A stretch of DNA of 64,000 bases from Sunxiuqinia indica (GCF_009847015.1 NZ_WVEM01000001.1:310001-374000), one strand, 5' to 3'; positions 26,817 to 36,651 are shown, counted from the stretch's first letter. The notes: generated from the letters alone by a model not told the origin. A program made the numbers and translations.

Positions 26817-27847
26817 TATCCAAATAATTTGACGTTTTTCAAATATTTGTTCTTTCTCTCTAACAGTAAAAAGTCAATCAATAGCAATAGAATAGAAAAC
26901 CCCAGAAACCATTGAAATTGGTCTTCGTAATCCGAATAAACCAACGATTCCATTTCTGCCTCTTCCATTTTGTCAATTTCGTTGAAAAGAGTATTTAATC
27001 CTACCTGAGCATTGTTGGCTCGCACATAGATTCCATTTCCGGCAGCCGAAATCTGTTGCAGCATCTCCTCGTTCAGTTTAGTTACCACAACGTTTCCTTC
27101 TTTGTCTTTGCGATAATCTCTTTGTCCGTTTTTATAAACCGGAATCGGTCCTCCTTGAGGAAGTCCCATCCCAATGGTGTGGACGATAATCCCTTTTTCG
27201 GCTGCGGCAGTTGCTGCGTCGATAGCATCGTCTTCGTGGTTCTCACCATCAGTAATAATAATGATGGCTTTGTTGCCCTCAAATTGTGGGCTGAAGGATG
27301 ATGATGCCAGGTCGATGGCTGCTCCAATGGCTGTTCCTTGTCGCGGAACAATGTCGGTGCTGACGGCATTCAGAAACAACTTAGCCGACGGATAATCAGT
27401 TGTGATTGGGAGTTGCGTATAGGCATCGCCTGCGAAGACAATTAAGCCAATTTTATCGTTATTTAAATTGTCAACCAAACGAGAAATAGCACGTTTTGCG
27501 CGTTCCAGTCGATTCGGCTGTATGTCTTCGGCCAACATTGAGTTGGAAACATCCAATCCAATAATCAGTTCAACACCTTCTCGTTTAACCGTTTTTAATT
27601 TACTTCCAAACTGAGGTCTTGCAATTGCTATTATTAGTGAGGCGATTGCCAAAAGCCAAATGATAAATTTAATAACCGGGCGCGAATGGCTTACATTTGG
27701 CATCAGTTGGCTGACTGTTTCTGGCTTGCCAAATCGCTCCAATGCTTTGCGACGGCTTCTTCGTGTAATCCAAAAAAGTACAATCAGCACGGGTATAATT
27801 GCCAGTGCGTATAAGTATTCAATATGTGCAAATCTGAACATTTCCAT
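26816..27847 (-). CDS. batB: BatB, VWA-domain membrane protein
   Basis: Two N-terminal membrane helices (about 9-25 and 58-75), a von Willebrand factor A domain (about 88-285), and a C-terminal helix (about 312-330). The metal-ion-dependent adhesion site is intact: DVSNS after ELIIGLD, the conserved threonine region QLPITTDY, and ITDGENHEDD. Length (343) is normal. It forms the VWA pair with BatA, 12 bases upstream in the same operon. Translation could begin at Met1 or Met3. Confidence 0.92.
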   Translation of the reverse strand: MEMFRFAHIEYLYALAIIPVLIVLFWITRRSRRKALERFGKPETVSQLMPNVSHSRPVIKFIIWLLAIASLIIAIARPQFGSKLKTVKREGVELIIGLDVSNSMLAEDIQPNRLERAKRAISRLVDNLNNDKIGLIVFAGDAYTQLPITTDYPSAKLFLNAVSTDIVPRQGTAIGAAIDLASSSFSPQFEGNKAIIIITDGENHEDDAIDAATAAAEKGIIVHTIGMGLPQGGPIPVYKNGQRDYRKDKEGNVVVTKLNEEMLQQISAAGNGIYVRANNAQVGLNTLFNEIDKMEEAEMESLVYSDYEDQFQWFLGFSILLLLIDFLLLERKNKYLKNVKLFG

Positions 27848-27859
27848 AGTCTTTCCTTT

Positions 27860-28852
27860 TTAAGGAATGTTTCTGAATAAAGTTGTTTTCAAGAATAAAC
27901 CACCAAGAAGAACAATGCCTGCTAGAAAAGCATAGCGCTCAAATTCTTCGTCTTTACGACTGTATTCTTTGACCTCCATTTTCGATTTTTCCAGTTTGTC
28001 AATTTCCTGGTAAATCTGAATCAATTTGTCATTGTTGGTAGCCCTGAAATAACGACCGTCAGTGATGTCTGCAATTTTCTGTAAGGTTTCCTCATCAATT
28101 TTTACTTCAACATCGCGCATTTGTGTGCCAAATGGTGTTTGTACAGGGTAGGGCGCTGTACCAATTGTTCCAACACCAACTGTATAAACACGAATTCCGT
28201 ACGTTTTTGCCAACTCAGCAGCTGTTTCGGGAGCAATTTCACCGCGGTTATTTTCCCCATCGGTTAGTAATATAATTACTTTACTAATGGCATCGCTTTC
28301 TTTAAGACGAGCAACCGATGTCGCTAATCCATTTCCAATGGCAGTACCATCTTCAATCATACCACTTTCAATATCGTTAAATAAGTTGATCAGCACTGCA
28401 TGATCGGTTGTCAGCGGGCACTGGGTAAAACTCTCACCCGAAAAAACCACTAAACCCATTTTGTCATTCTGTCTTCCTGAGATAAACTCAGTTGCCACTT
28501 TTTTCGCAGCATCCAGGCGGTTGGGTTGAAAGTCTCGTGCCAGCATCGAGCTGGAAATATCCAGCGCGATTACAATATCGATTCCCTCTGTTTTTACGTC
28601 CTGCCAGCTGTTTGACGACTGCGGACGGGCTAGAGCAAGAGTAAGAAGACCAATGCCTGCCAGTTGCATTACAAAAGGTAAGTGCCTGAGGTAATGCTTC
28701 CAGCTTTTTGAAAGTCCGGAAAATCCTTCAATTGATGAATACCGGATACTTGCCCCTGCCTTTCGATACTTAAAAATGTACCATGCAATTATTGGTATTA
28801 ACACCAATAGCAGGTAGAAAAATTCCGGGTTTTTATATGTTATTCCATTCAT
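27860..28852 (-). CDS. batA: BatA, VWA-domain membrane protein
   Basis: Same architecture as BatB: N-terminal helix (about 10-27), a second helix (about 57-75), VWA domain with intact MIDAS residues (VIALDISSSMLARDFQPNR, QCPLTTDH, LLTDGENNRGEI), and a C-terminal membrane segment (FLAGIVLLGGLFL). The conserved block D(F/I)QPNRLxxAK is shared with BatB, showing that the two arose by duplication. It faces the periplasm and is thought to bind protein partners in a metal-dependent manner. Confidence 0.92.
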   Translation of the reverse strand: MNGITYKNPEFFYLLLVLIPIIAWYIFKYRKAGASIRYSSIEGFSGLSKSWKHYLRHLPFVMQLAGIGLLTLALARPQSSNSWQDVKTEGIDIVIALDISSSMLARDFQPNRLDAAKKVATEFISGRQNDKMGLVVFSGESFTQCPLTTDHAVLINLFNDIESGMIEDGTAIGNGLATSVARLKESDAISKVIILLTDGENNRGEIAPETAAELAKTYGIRVYTVGVGTIGTAPYPVQTPFGTQMRDVEVKIDEETLQKIADITDGRYFRATNNDKLIQIYQEIDKLEKSKMEVKEYSRKDEEFERYAFLAGIVLLGGLFLKTTLFRNIP

Positions 28853-28862
28853 CTCGTACTCT

Positions 28863-29855
28863 TTATTTTAATACAACATCTTCACCTTCACGATCGTCGG
28901 TTGGCTGACTCTGCTTTTTGTCTTCCTTTTTTGTTTGATTTACAAAAAGGTAAGCATTCATCAAGGTCAGGTTATGATCATCGGGCAATGGCCGATATTT
29001 GGCAAATTTAACGAGGTCGGCGAGTGTCAGTATATTTTTTAACTCTTCAAACGATTTTCCCGAAACCAGTGTCTTGCGTTGTTCAAAAGCCCGGATTGTT
29101 TCGTCTGTTGTGTATTCCATTGCCTGAATGTTGAAACGATCTTCAATATAGGTTCTAAGCGTATCTGATACCAGACTGTAGTAAGCTTTTATTTCTTCGG
29201 TTTGCCATAGCTTTTCTTCCTTGATCCGGTCGAGTTCCCGCAATGCGATAATATGAGCCGGCTCTTTGGGTTTCGCTGGTTTCGCAAAAATAGGCTTGTT
29301 TTTACGTCTCCGTTGAATGTAATAAAACAGGAAGAAAATGAGTGCTCCAATTAGAATTGCTCCTAAAATATAGGGAGACACTTCTTTTAATGTTACGGGC
29401 GCATCGTATGGTTTTTTGATGTCTGTCGGGCCTTTTGTTGTGTCGATGGGCATACTGTGCACAAAAAACTCCGCTGGCAGTGTTTCAATGGTATCGTACA
29501 GCTCATCATATTTCAATAGAAATCGAAATGGTGGAACCACTTGCTTTCCACTGTCAAACGATGTGATTGTCAGATTTTGGATAATCTTGATCTGGTCTTT
29601 CTCATCCAACTGGAAAGTGTCCAGTGGCGATTTGTCAATAATTTCTACCGTTGCCGAAAGAGAATCTCCAATTACAGGAAATTCAATTCCCACATTGGTG
29701 GGCTGATCCAACTCGATCCGAAGGTTGATCTGATCTCCAATCAGAATGTTGGTTGAATCGATGATTGCCCGAGCCTGTATCTTTTGCGCCTGAACCGTGG
29801 TTGTCTGCCACAAAAGCAGGGCAAGCACAAACGCTATCGTTTTAAGTCCTTTCAT
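28863..29855 (-). CDS. BatD-like/DUF4381-like membrane protein of the Bat operon
   Basis: Signal peptide (1-23), a periplasmic beta domain (about 25-145) whose opening IQARAIIDSTNILIGDQINLRIEL resembles the Ig-like units of BatD, one membrane helix (about 160-180), and a cytoplasmic helical domain. The latter contains ALRELDRIKEEKLWQ, EEIKAYYSLVSDTLRTYIEDRFN and FVKFAKYRPLP-like motifs of DUF4381-type proteins. A polar tail ends the protein. It lies between the DUF58 gene and batA, and likely tethers the cytoplasmic MoxR/DUF58 part to the periplasmic Bat complex; that is inference. Confidence 0.8.
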   Translation of the reverse strand: MKGLKTIAFVLALLLWQTTTVQAQKIQARAIIDSTNILIGDQINLRIELDQPTNVGIEFPVIGDSLSATVEIIDKSPLDTFQLDEKDQIKIIQNLTITSFDSGKQVVPPFRFLLKYDELYDTIETLPAEFFVHSMPIDTTKGPTDIKKPYDAPVTLKEVSPYILGAILIGALIFFLFYYIQRRRKNKPIFAKPAKPKEPAHIIALRELDRIKEEKLWQTEEIKAYYSLVSDTLRTYIEDRFNIQAMEYTTDETIRAFEQRKTLVSGKSFEELKNILTLADLVKFAKYRPLPDDHNLTLMNAYLFVNQTKKEDKKQSQPTDDREGEDVVLK

Positions 29856-29868
29856 GCTTTGTTTCTTT

Positions 29869-30741
29869 TTATCCTCGCTTCTTAAATAGCGTCATCAGCG
29901 ATTTTATATAATCTTCGTTCGTATTGATGTTTGCATAATCAACACCACTCTTCTTGAAGGTTGTGTCCAGTTTTTGACTTGTATCACGCCACCATTTGGC
30001 ATACGTGTCGCGTACTTTCTTGCTGCCGCTATCCACCCAAACATATTCATTCGTTTCAGCATCTTTCAGTTTGATCATGCCAATTGGCGGCAATTGCGTT
30101 TCCCGTTCGTCGTATATCCGCAGGGCTACAATGTCGTGCTTATTATTGGCAATAGTCAGCGCTTTATCAAAATCAGGATCATTTTGCAAGAAGTCGGAAA
30201 TAATAAAACCGGTACATCGTTTTTTGATGGCATTGGTCATGTAACGGATCGCCTCGGTGATGTTTGTTCCTTTGTTTTCCGGTTCAAAATCAATCAACTC
30301 GCGAATGATTCGCAAAATATGCGACTTCCCTTTCTTCGGCGGAATGAACTTTTCAATTTTTTCAGAAAAGAAGATTACCCCGATTTTATCATTGTTTTGA
30401 ATGGCTGAGAAGGACAGAATTGCTGAAATCTCAGTAATGACATTTTTCTTAAATACATCCAATGAACCAAAATCACGCGATCCACTAACATCAATTAGCA
30501 GCATGACAGTTAATTCACGCTCTTCTTCAAATATTTTAATGTACGGTTTATTGTAGCGGGCAGTCACGTTCCAATCGATGCTGCGAACATCGTCACCAAA
30601 CTGGTATTCGCGCACTTCGCTGAAAGCCATCCCACGACCCTTAAAGGCCGAATGGTACTCACCGGCAAAGATATTGCGACTCAGCCCGCGGGTTTTAATT
30701 TCAATCTTCCGTACCTTTTTTAGTAGTTCCGTGTGTTCCAT
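29869..30741 (-). CDS. DUF58 (VWA-like) protein
   Basis: Cytoplasmic DUF58 protein, regular partner of MoxR ATPases. The N-terminus shows LLKKVRKIEIKTRGLSRNIFAGEYHSAFKGRG and REYQFGDDVRSIDWNVTARYNKPYIK, the DUF58 signature. It is followed by a VWA-like fold with LLIDVSGSRDFGS as its MIDAS. I use the ATG at 30741 (MEHTELL…), which fits the family start; a TTG at 30765 would add eight residues rich in Asn/Lys. About 290 residues, normal. Confidence 0.92.
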   Translation of the reverse strand: MEHTELLKKVRKIEIKTRGLSRNIFAGEYHSAFKGRGMAFSEVREYQFGDDVRSIDWNVTARYNKPYIKIFEEERELTVMLLIDVSGSRDFGSLDVFKKNVITEISAILSFSAIQNNDKIGVIFFSEKIEKFIPPKKGKSHILRIIRELIDFEPENKGTNITEAIRYMTNAIKKRCTGFIISDFLQNDPDFDKALTIANNKHDIVALRIYDERETQLPPIGMIKLKDAETNEYVWVDSGSKKVRDTYAKWWRDTSQKLDTTFKKSGVDYANINTNEDYIKSLMTLFKKRG

Positions 30742-30832
30742 CTCATTTTTGTTTTCAAATTTCAAATTTCAAATTCCAGATTTTTAAGTTGGGAGCCAAC
30801 TCAAGATCCGGAACGAGTAACTCAAAACTCAT

Positions 30833-31828
30833 TTACGGAACTTCAACAGTGTTCAGAATATCGGTGATGATTTCTTCAGAAGTGATGTTGTTGGCTTCGG
30901 CTTCGTAACTTAATCCAATGCGATGACGCATGACATCATGACAAACGGCGCGTACATCTTCGGGGACAACGTAGCCACGGCGCTTGATAAACGCATATGC
31001 TTTTGATGCTTGTGCCAAACTGATACTTGCACGGGGCGAACCACCATAAGAAATCATATCGGCATACTTTTCAAGTTTGTATTCCTTTGGTTCGCGGGTG
31101 GCAAAAACAATATCGACAATGTATTTGCTGATTTTCTCATCCAGATAGACATCTTTCACAACATCGCGTGCATTTAGAATATCCTGTGTTTTCAGAATCG
31201 CTGTCGCTTTTGGAAACTGCTTCAATAAGTTTTGTTGGATGATCAGCCTTTCTTCTTCCTTTTTCGGGTAGTTGATAACTACTTTCAGCATAAAACGGTC
31301 AACCTGTGCTTCGGGAAGTGGGTAAGTACCTTCCTGCTCAATGGGGTTTTGGGTGGCCATTACCAAAAAAGGTTCCTGAAGTTTAAAGGTTTCGTCTCCA
31401 ATGGTAATTTGACGTTCCTGCATTGCTTCGAGCAAAGCTGACTGCACTTTTGCGGGTGCCCGGTTTATCTCATCAGCTAACACGAAGTTGGTGAAAATAG
31501 GTCCTTTCTTTACGATAAATTCTTCGTTTTTCTGACTATAAATAAGCGTACCCAGCAAGTCGGCAGGCAATAAATCTGGCGTAAATTGAATACGGGCAAA
31601 GTCGGCATTAATGGTTTGCGAAAGCGTGTTAATAGCTAACGTTTTTGCAAGTCCCGGTACACCTTCGAGTAAAATGTGTCCGCCCGACAGCAAACCGATT
31701 AGTAAACTCTCAACCAAATGCTTTTGGCCAACAATGACCTTGTTCATTTCGATGTTTAGCAAATCCACAAAAGAACTTTCTTTTTGGATTCGTTCGTTCA
31801 ATTCGCGTATATCAACTGCTTGATCCAT
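30833..31828 (-). CDS. MoxR-family AAA+ ATPase
   Basis: First gene of the Bat operon. MoxR ATPases act as chaperones that remodel or activate VWA-containing partners, here presumably DUF58/BatA/BatB. Walker A is in GGHILLEGVPGLAKTL, Walker B in FVLADEINRAPAKVQSALLEAMQE, sensor 1 in FLVMATQNPIEQEGTYPLPEAQ with the arginine-finger region DRFML, and sensor 2 in YGGSPRAS. Length (331) is normal. The start ATG gives MDQAVDIRELNERI, a typical beginning. Confidence 0.95.
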   Translation of the reverse strand: MDQAVDIRELNERIQKESSFVDLLNIEMNKVIVGQKHLVESLLIGLLSGGHILLEGVPGLAKTLAINTLSQTINADFARIQFTPDLLPADLLGTLIYSQKNEEFIVKKGPIFTNFVLADEINRAPAKVQSALLEAMQERQITIGDETFKLQEPFLVMATQNPIEQEGTYPLPEAQVDRFMLKVVINYPKKEEERLIIQQNLLKQFPKATAILKTQDILNARDVVKDVYLDEKISKYIVDIVFATREPKEYKLEKYADMISYGGSPRASISLAQASKAYAFIKRRGYVVPEDVRAVCHDVMRHRIGLSYEAEANNITSEEIITDILNTVEVP

Positions 31829-31989
31829 ATTTTAAATTGTTTGTTTTCGATTTTGGTTCACGAAAATAATGCAAACTTGTACTAAAAAGGATGTAAACTT
31901 GTTAAAAATTGTTAAGTTAACTTTCCTCTGAAAGAGCTGTAAAATTAATAATTTCAGACGTTCATTCGCCCCATTTATGATATCTTTTT

Positions 31990-31997
31990 TACATTTG
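31990..31997 (+). promoter_or_regulatory. -7 box (TACATTTG) for truA
   Basis: TAnnTTTG match ending 16 bases before the TTG start codon at 32014; predicts a leader of only about 10 nt. Confidence 0.45.
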
Positions 31998-32013
31998 CCG
32001 AAAAGCTAATATT

Positions 32014-32778
32014 TTGAAGCAACGATATTTTATTGAGCTGGCCTACAATGGTACGCGTTTTCATGGTTGGCAAATACAGCCTAATGCTGTGAGTGTGCAG
32101 GAAACACTGGCAAAAGCGTTAAGTTTAATCTGCCGTGAGGAGATTGCACCGACCGGAGCAGGACGGACTGATACCGGAGTGCATGCCAGTTATTTTGTTG
32201 CCCACTTCGATTCTGGAAATGCAAACTTGGATAATCCTGATTTTGCGTACAAACTGAATAGTTTTTTAGGAGCTGATATCGTCATTTTTCGGGTAAGTAA
32301 GGTGAGCGAGACCGCACATACCCGTTTTGATGCGATATCCCGAACTTATCATTACTTCATTAATCGGCAAAAAGATCCTTTTGCACAGGAGACATCGTGG
32401 TATTTTAAGCATCCGTTGAATGTTTATCAAATGAATGTGGCTTGTGCAGTATTGTTTGACTACACCGATTTTACGAGCTTCAGCAAGTTGCACACTGATG
32501 TGAAAACCAATGATTGCAAGATATACTATGCCCGTTGGATTGAGAAAGGAAATCAGTTGATCTTTACTGTTAAGGCAGATCGGTTTTTGCGAAATATGGT
32601 TCGGGCAATTGTTGGAACCATGATTCAAGTAGGGCAGGGGAAAATGACTATTCAGGAGTTTAAGCGAGCAATTGAGTTAAAAGATCGTGGAGCAGCTGGA
32701 GTTTCCGCACCACCTCAGGGATTATTCTTGTCAAATATTGCTTATCCCGAATCTGTATTCCAGCGTATGGAGGAATAG
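32014..32778 (+). CDS. truA: tRNA pseudouridine synthase A (TTG start)
   Basis: Isomerises uridines 38-40 in the anticodon arm of many tRNAs. The catalytic aspartate is D53 in GAGRTDTGVHA; the start has YNGTRFHGWQ, and the DFTSFSK and RFLRNMVRAIVGTMIQVG motifs are intact. Length (254) is normal. No ATG is available near the N-terminus, and the frame begins with TTG at 32014, so the gene appears to use a TTG start. This agrees with a very short leader after the promoter box. Confidence 0.96.
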   Translation: MKQRYFIELAYNGTRFHGWQIQPNAVSVQETLAKALSLICREEIAPTGAGRTDTGVHASYFVAHFDSGNANLDNPDFAYKLNSFLGADIVIFRVSKVSETAHTRFDAISRTYHYFINRQKDPFAQETSWYFKHPLNVYQMNVACAVLFDYTDFTSFSKLHTDVKTNDCKIYYARWIEKGNQLIFTVKADRFLRNMVRAIVGTMIQVGQGKMTIQEFKRAIELKDRGAAGVSAPPQGLFLSNIAYPESVFQRMEE

Positions 32779-32879
32779 ACACTTTCACGGTGGTAAGATG
32801 AATGCTCTCATTAGGGTGAGATTATCGTATTATTGGTTAAATTAGTTGTCTGAAAAAGATAACTAATCAATTAACTATT

Positions 32880-34325
32880 ATGAATCGAACCATTTTAGGG
32901 GGCATTGCAGCTTTAGCTATTCTGACTTCCTGTCAAACTTCTCAAAATCAAAACGAAAAGGAAGAAGATAATCCAAACATAGTCTACATTCTTGCTGATG
33001 ATTTAGGCTATGGTGATTTAAGTTGTTACGGGCAACAAAAGTTCCAAACTCCTAATATTGATCGACTTGCTAGCCGGGGAATGATTTTCACGCAGCATTA
33101 TGCTGGGTGCACGGTTTGTGCCCCCTCCAGATCATCGCTTTTAACGGGGCAGGATACCGGCCATACACCTATCCGTGGCAATATTGGTAGAAAGCCCGAA
33201 GGTCAGGTTCCGCTGACGGCGCAAGCCTATACAATCCCGGAAATGCTCAAAGAACATGGTTATCTTACAGGTGCCTTTGGAAAATGGGGGTTGGGATTTA
33301 TTGAGACAGAAGGAGATCCGAAAAAGCAGGGGATTGATGTGTTTTACGGCTATAATTGTCAAACACTGGCGCATAATTATTATCCGGATCATCTCTGGAG
33401 TAATCACGAACGAATAGAATTGGAGAAAAATGTAGATGACCAGTTTGAGCAATATGCTCCTGAGCTAATTCATCAGAAAGCATTGGAGTTTCTGGAAAAG
33501 AATAAGGATACCAGTTTCTTCATGTTTTACCCCACTACTATTCCTCATGCAGAGTTGCTGTTGCCCGAAGAATATTTAAGCAAATATAGAGGTGAGTTTA
33601 TGCCGGAAAATGTTTACGATGGAGCCAACCCGGGTGATGAACGGTTTCGGAAGGGAGCATATGGTTACCAGCCGGAGTCACATGCTGCTTTTGCGGCTAT
33701 GGTTACTTTGCTCGATAAGCAGGTTGGCGAAATTGTCGATAAGTTGGAAGAATTGGGATTAGCTGAGAACACCCTTGTTATTTTTACTTCCGACAATGGC
33801 CCACATGTTGAAGGAGGGGCTGATCCGGATTATTTCGATAGCAACGGCCCACTGAAAGGTTATAAACGCGATTTGTATGAAGGCGGTATTCGGGAGCCAA
33901 TGATTGCTGTTTGGCCGGGGAAAATCAGGGCTGCAAGTACCACTGATCATGTCTCTGCCTTTTGGGATGTGATGCCCACTTTTGCAGAGCTTGTTGATGC
34001 CGAAACTCCGGAAAATATTCAGGGAATTTCTTTTTTGACAACTTTGTTAGAAAAAGAAGGACAGCAAAAACACGATCATTTGTACTGGGAGTTTCATGAA
34101 ATGGGCGGAAGACAGGCTATTCGCAAAGGGGATTGGAAATATGTGAGCTACAACGTGCTTGATCCGGAAAAAGCGAGTGTTGAGCTTTACAACCTGTCAG
34201 AAGATATTGGTGAGGAGAATAATGTCGCAGAAGACTATCCCGACGTTGTTCTGGAAATGCAGCAGATTTTGAATGGAGCGCGTGTTCCTTCAGAACTATT
34301 TCCATTTTCATCAGCCAATAATTAA
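32880..34325 (+). CDS. Sulfatase lipoprotein (S1 family, formylglycine type)
   Basis: Exported arylsulfatase-like hydrolase, probably removing sulfate from sulfated glycans. A lipoprotein signal peptide ends in the lipobox LTSC with Cys18. Metal ligands D40-D41 sit in YILADDLGYGD. The modified cysteine is C80 in CAPSR (CxPSR type), to be turned into formylglycine by a separate maturase that is not in the window. TSDNGPH and the GGIREPMIAVWPG segment are also typical. Length (481) is normal for S1 sulfatases. No SusCD pair or glycoside hydrolase is beside it, so it is an orphan and the substrate cannot be named. Confidence 0.93.
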   Translation: MNRTILGGIAALAILTSCQTSQNQNEKEEDNPNIVYILADDLGYGDLSCYGQQKFQTPNIDRLASRGMIFTQHYAGCTVCAPSRSSLLTGQDTGHTPIRGNIGRKPEGQVPLTAQAYTIPEMLKEHGYLTGAFGKWGLGFIETEGDPKKQGIDVFYGYNCQTLAHNYYPDHLWSNHERIELEKNVDDQFEQYAPELIHQKALEFLEKNKDTSFFMFYPTTIPHAELLLPEEYLSKYRGEFMPENVYDGANPGDERFRKGAYGYQPESHAAFAAMVTLLDKQVGEIVDKLEELGLAENTLVIFTSDNGPHVEGGADPDYFDSNGPLKGYKRDLYEGGIREPMIAVWPGKIRAASTTDHVSAFWDVMPTFAELVDAETPENIQGISFLTTLLEKEGQQKHDHLYWEFHEMGGRQAIRKGDWKYVSYNVLDPEKASVELYNLSEDIGEENNVAEDYPDVVLEMQQILNGARVPSELFPFSSANN

Positions 34326-34415
34326 AACTATTCTAATGGATGAAGTCTGGAGATGACCTGTTGACTTTGTAATCTTTGAGTTCGAAATTTGTTAGACGGA
34401 ATGGAAATAAAACAA

Positions 34416-34440
34416 GAAAGGCCGGAATATCCGGCCTTTC
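34416..34440. terminator. Bidirectional terminator, sulfatase gene / tkt
   Basis: Perfect palindromic hairpin GAAAGGCCGG-AATAT-CCGGCCTTTC between the convergent sulfatase and transketolase stops. Confidence 0.85.
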
Positions 34441-34460
34441 TGTTTGTATGTTTGTTGCGA

Positions 34461-36485
34461 TTAAGCCAAAAGCTTTTTCACTTGATTGTATACATTTTGC
34501 CCTGTGAAACCTAATTTCTCATCAAGCACCGTGTAGGGAGCCGAGAATCCAAAAGATTCCATTCCGAATACAAAACCGTCGGCTCCAACTAAGCCTTCCA
34601 GTGTAACTGGCAGTCCGGCAGACATTCCGAATTTTTTAACACCGGCAGGAAGAACTTCTGCTTGGTATGCTTTGCTCTGAGAGCGGAAAAGTCCTTCAGA
34701 AGGTACTGAAACGATACGGCATTTAACGCCATCCTTTGCCAATAATTCAGCTCCGGCAACCAACGTGCTAACCTCCGACCCACTGGCAAGAAGAATCACG
34801 TCAGGAGTTCCCTCTGTGTCAGTTACAATATAGGCACCCTTTTCTGCTTTTAAGGCTTCGGCATAACGATCTTCCGCTGGAAGATTCGCAATATTCTGAC
34901 GAGACAAAATTAGGGCTGTCGGTGTTTTTGTGTTCTCCAATGCCATTTTCCAAGCTACGGTTGTTTCTTCAGAGTCAGCAGGACGAATAACCAATGCTGA
35001 ATTATCGCCGTGATGGTTTTTCAATTTTTCCAATAAGCGAATTTGAGCTTCTTGCTCAACCGGCTGGTGAGTCGGGCCATCTTCTCCCACGCGGAAAGCA
35101 TCGTGAGTCCATACAAATTTAACAGGAAGTTCCATTAAAGCCGAAAGGCGGACAGCGGGTTTTTGGTAGTCGCTAAATACGAAGAATGTTCCGCATACAG
35201 GAATGATACCACCATGTAATGCCATTCCGTTCATTAATGCGGCCATGGTTAATTCACAAACTCCTGCCTGAAGGAATGCGCCAGAGAAATCCCCTTTTGT
35301 GAAGGCTGTTGTTTTCTTTAAAAATCCGTCCGTTTTATCAGAGTTCGATAAGTCGGCTGAAGCTACAATCATGTTTTCAACTTCTTCGGCAAATGCTGCA
35401 AGTACTGTTGCTGACGCACCACGCGTGGCTGCACCCGCTTTTTGCTCAATCTTACTGAAGTCAAAGTCAGGAGTATCTTTCGAGAAGAATTTTTCAAGTT
35501 TTTTAGCTAACTCAGGGTTTGCTTTTGCCCACTCGGCTTGTTTGGCTTTCTTTTCTGCCGCTGCAGCAATAAGTTTTTCATTTCTTTTCTTGAAGAAATC
35601 TTCGACATCAGGGAAGATTTGGAACGGATTCTCAGAATCTCCTCCAAGGTTGTCGATTGTTTTTTTCAAAGAACCGCCTGCAGCTCCCAACGGCTGACCG
35701 TGGGTTGAGCACTGACCTTCGAAACAAACTCCTTCTTCGGTAACAGCACCTTTTCCCATAATGGTTTTACCAATGATCAGGGTTGGTTTTTCTGTTTCCG
35801 CCTGAGCGATTTGAAGTGCACCAGTGATTGCTTCGATGTTGTTTCCTTCAATTGTTTCGACTCGCCATCCCCAAGCTTCATATTTTTTAGCTGTGTCTTC
35901 TATCGTTACAGCATTCGTTTCGGTAGAAAGCTGGATGTCATTTGAATCGTAAAACATGATCAGGTTGCTAAGACCCAGATATCCGGCAATACGGCCAGCT
36001 CCCTGCGATATTTCTTCCTGAACACCTCCATCAGAAATGAATGTATATGTCTTGTGAGCCATCCAATCACCAAAACGTTCAACTAAAAAACGTTCAGCAA
36101 TAGCAGCACCAACGGCCATCGTATGACCTTGTCCTAACGGACCAGATGTGTTTTCAACGCCTCGTTCAACATCAACTTCAGGATGCCCGGGAGTTACACT
36201 TCCCCATTGGCGAAAATTGGATAAATCATCCATGCTGTATTTTCCGGTTAACGAAAGAATGGAATACAACATTGGCGACATGTGACCTGGATCCAAAAAG
36301 AAACGATCTCTGTTTGCCCAGCTCATGTCTGAGGGGTCATAGTTTAAAAACTCTGAATACAATACGCTTACAAAATCAGCTCCGCCCATGGCACCACCAG
36401 GATGGCCAGATTTTGCTTTTTCAACCATTGCAGCCGAAAGTATACGAACATTATCTGCTGCTTTTTCAATCAACTTGTTACTCAT
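34461..36485 (-). CDS. tkt: Transketolase
   Basis: Thiamine-diphosphate enzyme moving two-carbon units between sugar phosphates in the non-oxidative pentose phosphate pathway. Family start KAADNVRILSAAMVEKAKSGHPGG and TPGHPEVDVERGVENTSGPLGQG are visible, followed by the TPP/metal motif FISDGGVQEEISQGAG … YDSNDIQLS. The pyrimidine domain has WTHDAFRVGEDGPTHQPVEQ, and a C-terminal domain follows. Length 674 is normal for a single-chain enzyme. The middle (about 285-325) carries an Ala/Lys-rich helical linker (LIAAAAEKKAKQAEWAKANPE). Likely links with gnd and the hexuronate genes through ribulose-5-phosphate. Confidence 0.95.
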   Translation of the reverse strand: MSNKLIEKAADNVRILSAAMVEKAKSGHPGGAMGGADFVSVLYSEFLNYDPSDMSWANRDRFFLDPGHMSPMLYSILSLTGKYSMDDLSNFRQWGSVTPGHPEVDVERGVENTSGPLGQGHTMAVGAAIAERFLVERFGDWMAHKTYTFISDGGVQEEISQGAGRIAGYLGLSNLIMFYDSNDIQLSTETNAVTIEDTAKKYEAWGWRVETIEGNNIEAITGALQIAQAETEKPTLIIGKTIMGKGAVTEEGVCFEGQCSTHGQPLGAAGGSLKKTIDNLGGDSENPFQIFPDVEDFFKKRNEKLIAAAAEKKAKQAEWAKANPELAKKLEKFFSKDTPDFDFSKIEQKAGAATRGASATVLAAFAEEVENMIVASADLSNSDKTDGFLKKTTAFTKGDFSGAFLQAGVCELTMAALMNGMALHGGIIPVCGTFFVFSDYQKPAVRLSALMELPVKFVWTHDAFRVGEDGPTHQPVEQEAQIRLLEKLKNHHGDNSALVIRPADSEETTVAWKMALENTKTPTALILSRQNIANLPAEDRYAEALKAEKGAYIVTDTEGTPDVILLASGSEVSTLVAGAELLAKDGVKCRIVSVPSEGLFRSQSKAYQAEVLPAGVKKFGMSAGLPVTLEGLVGADGFVFGMESFGFSAPYTVLDEKLGFTGQNVYNQVKKLLA

Positions 36486-36533
36486 GATTTAATTTTTTGC
36501 CAGAATTTAAATTTCAAGTTTTATGTGTTTTTT

Positions 36534-36541
36534 CAAACGTA
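36534..36541 (-). promoter_or_regulatory. -7 box for tkt (minus strand TACGTTTG)
   Basis: TAnnTTTG on the minus strand, 49 bases upstream of the transketolase ATG. Confidence 0.4.
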
Positions 36542-36584
36542 CGCAAAAATAAAATTATTTGCGAGCTGTAAGGAATAAAAACAA

Positions 36585-36629
36585 GGATACCGGTTTAGGA
36601 AAGCGAAAGCTTAACATGAACCGGTATCC
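36585..36629 (-). terminator. Terminator after serA
   Basis: 11-bp perfect stem GGATACCGGTT / AACCGGTATCC; its 23-base loop contains a second small hairpin AAGC-GAAA-GCTT. Located 22 bases after the serA stop on the minus strand. Confidence 0.8.
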
Positions 36630-36651
36630 CTTTTTCTCATTGTTAATGGGT

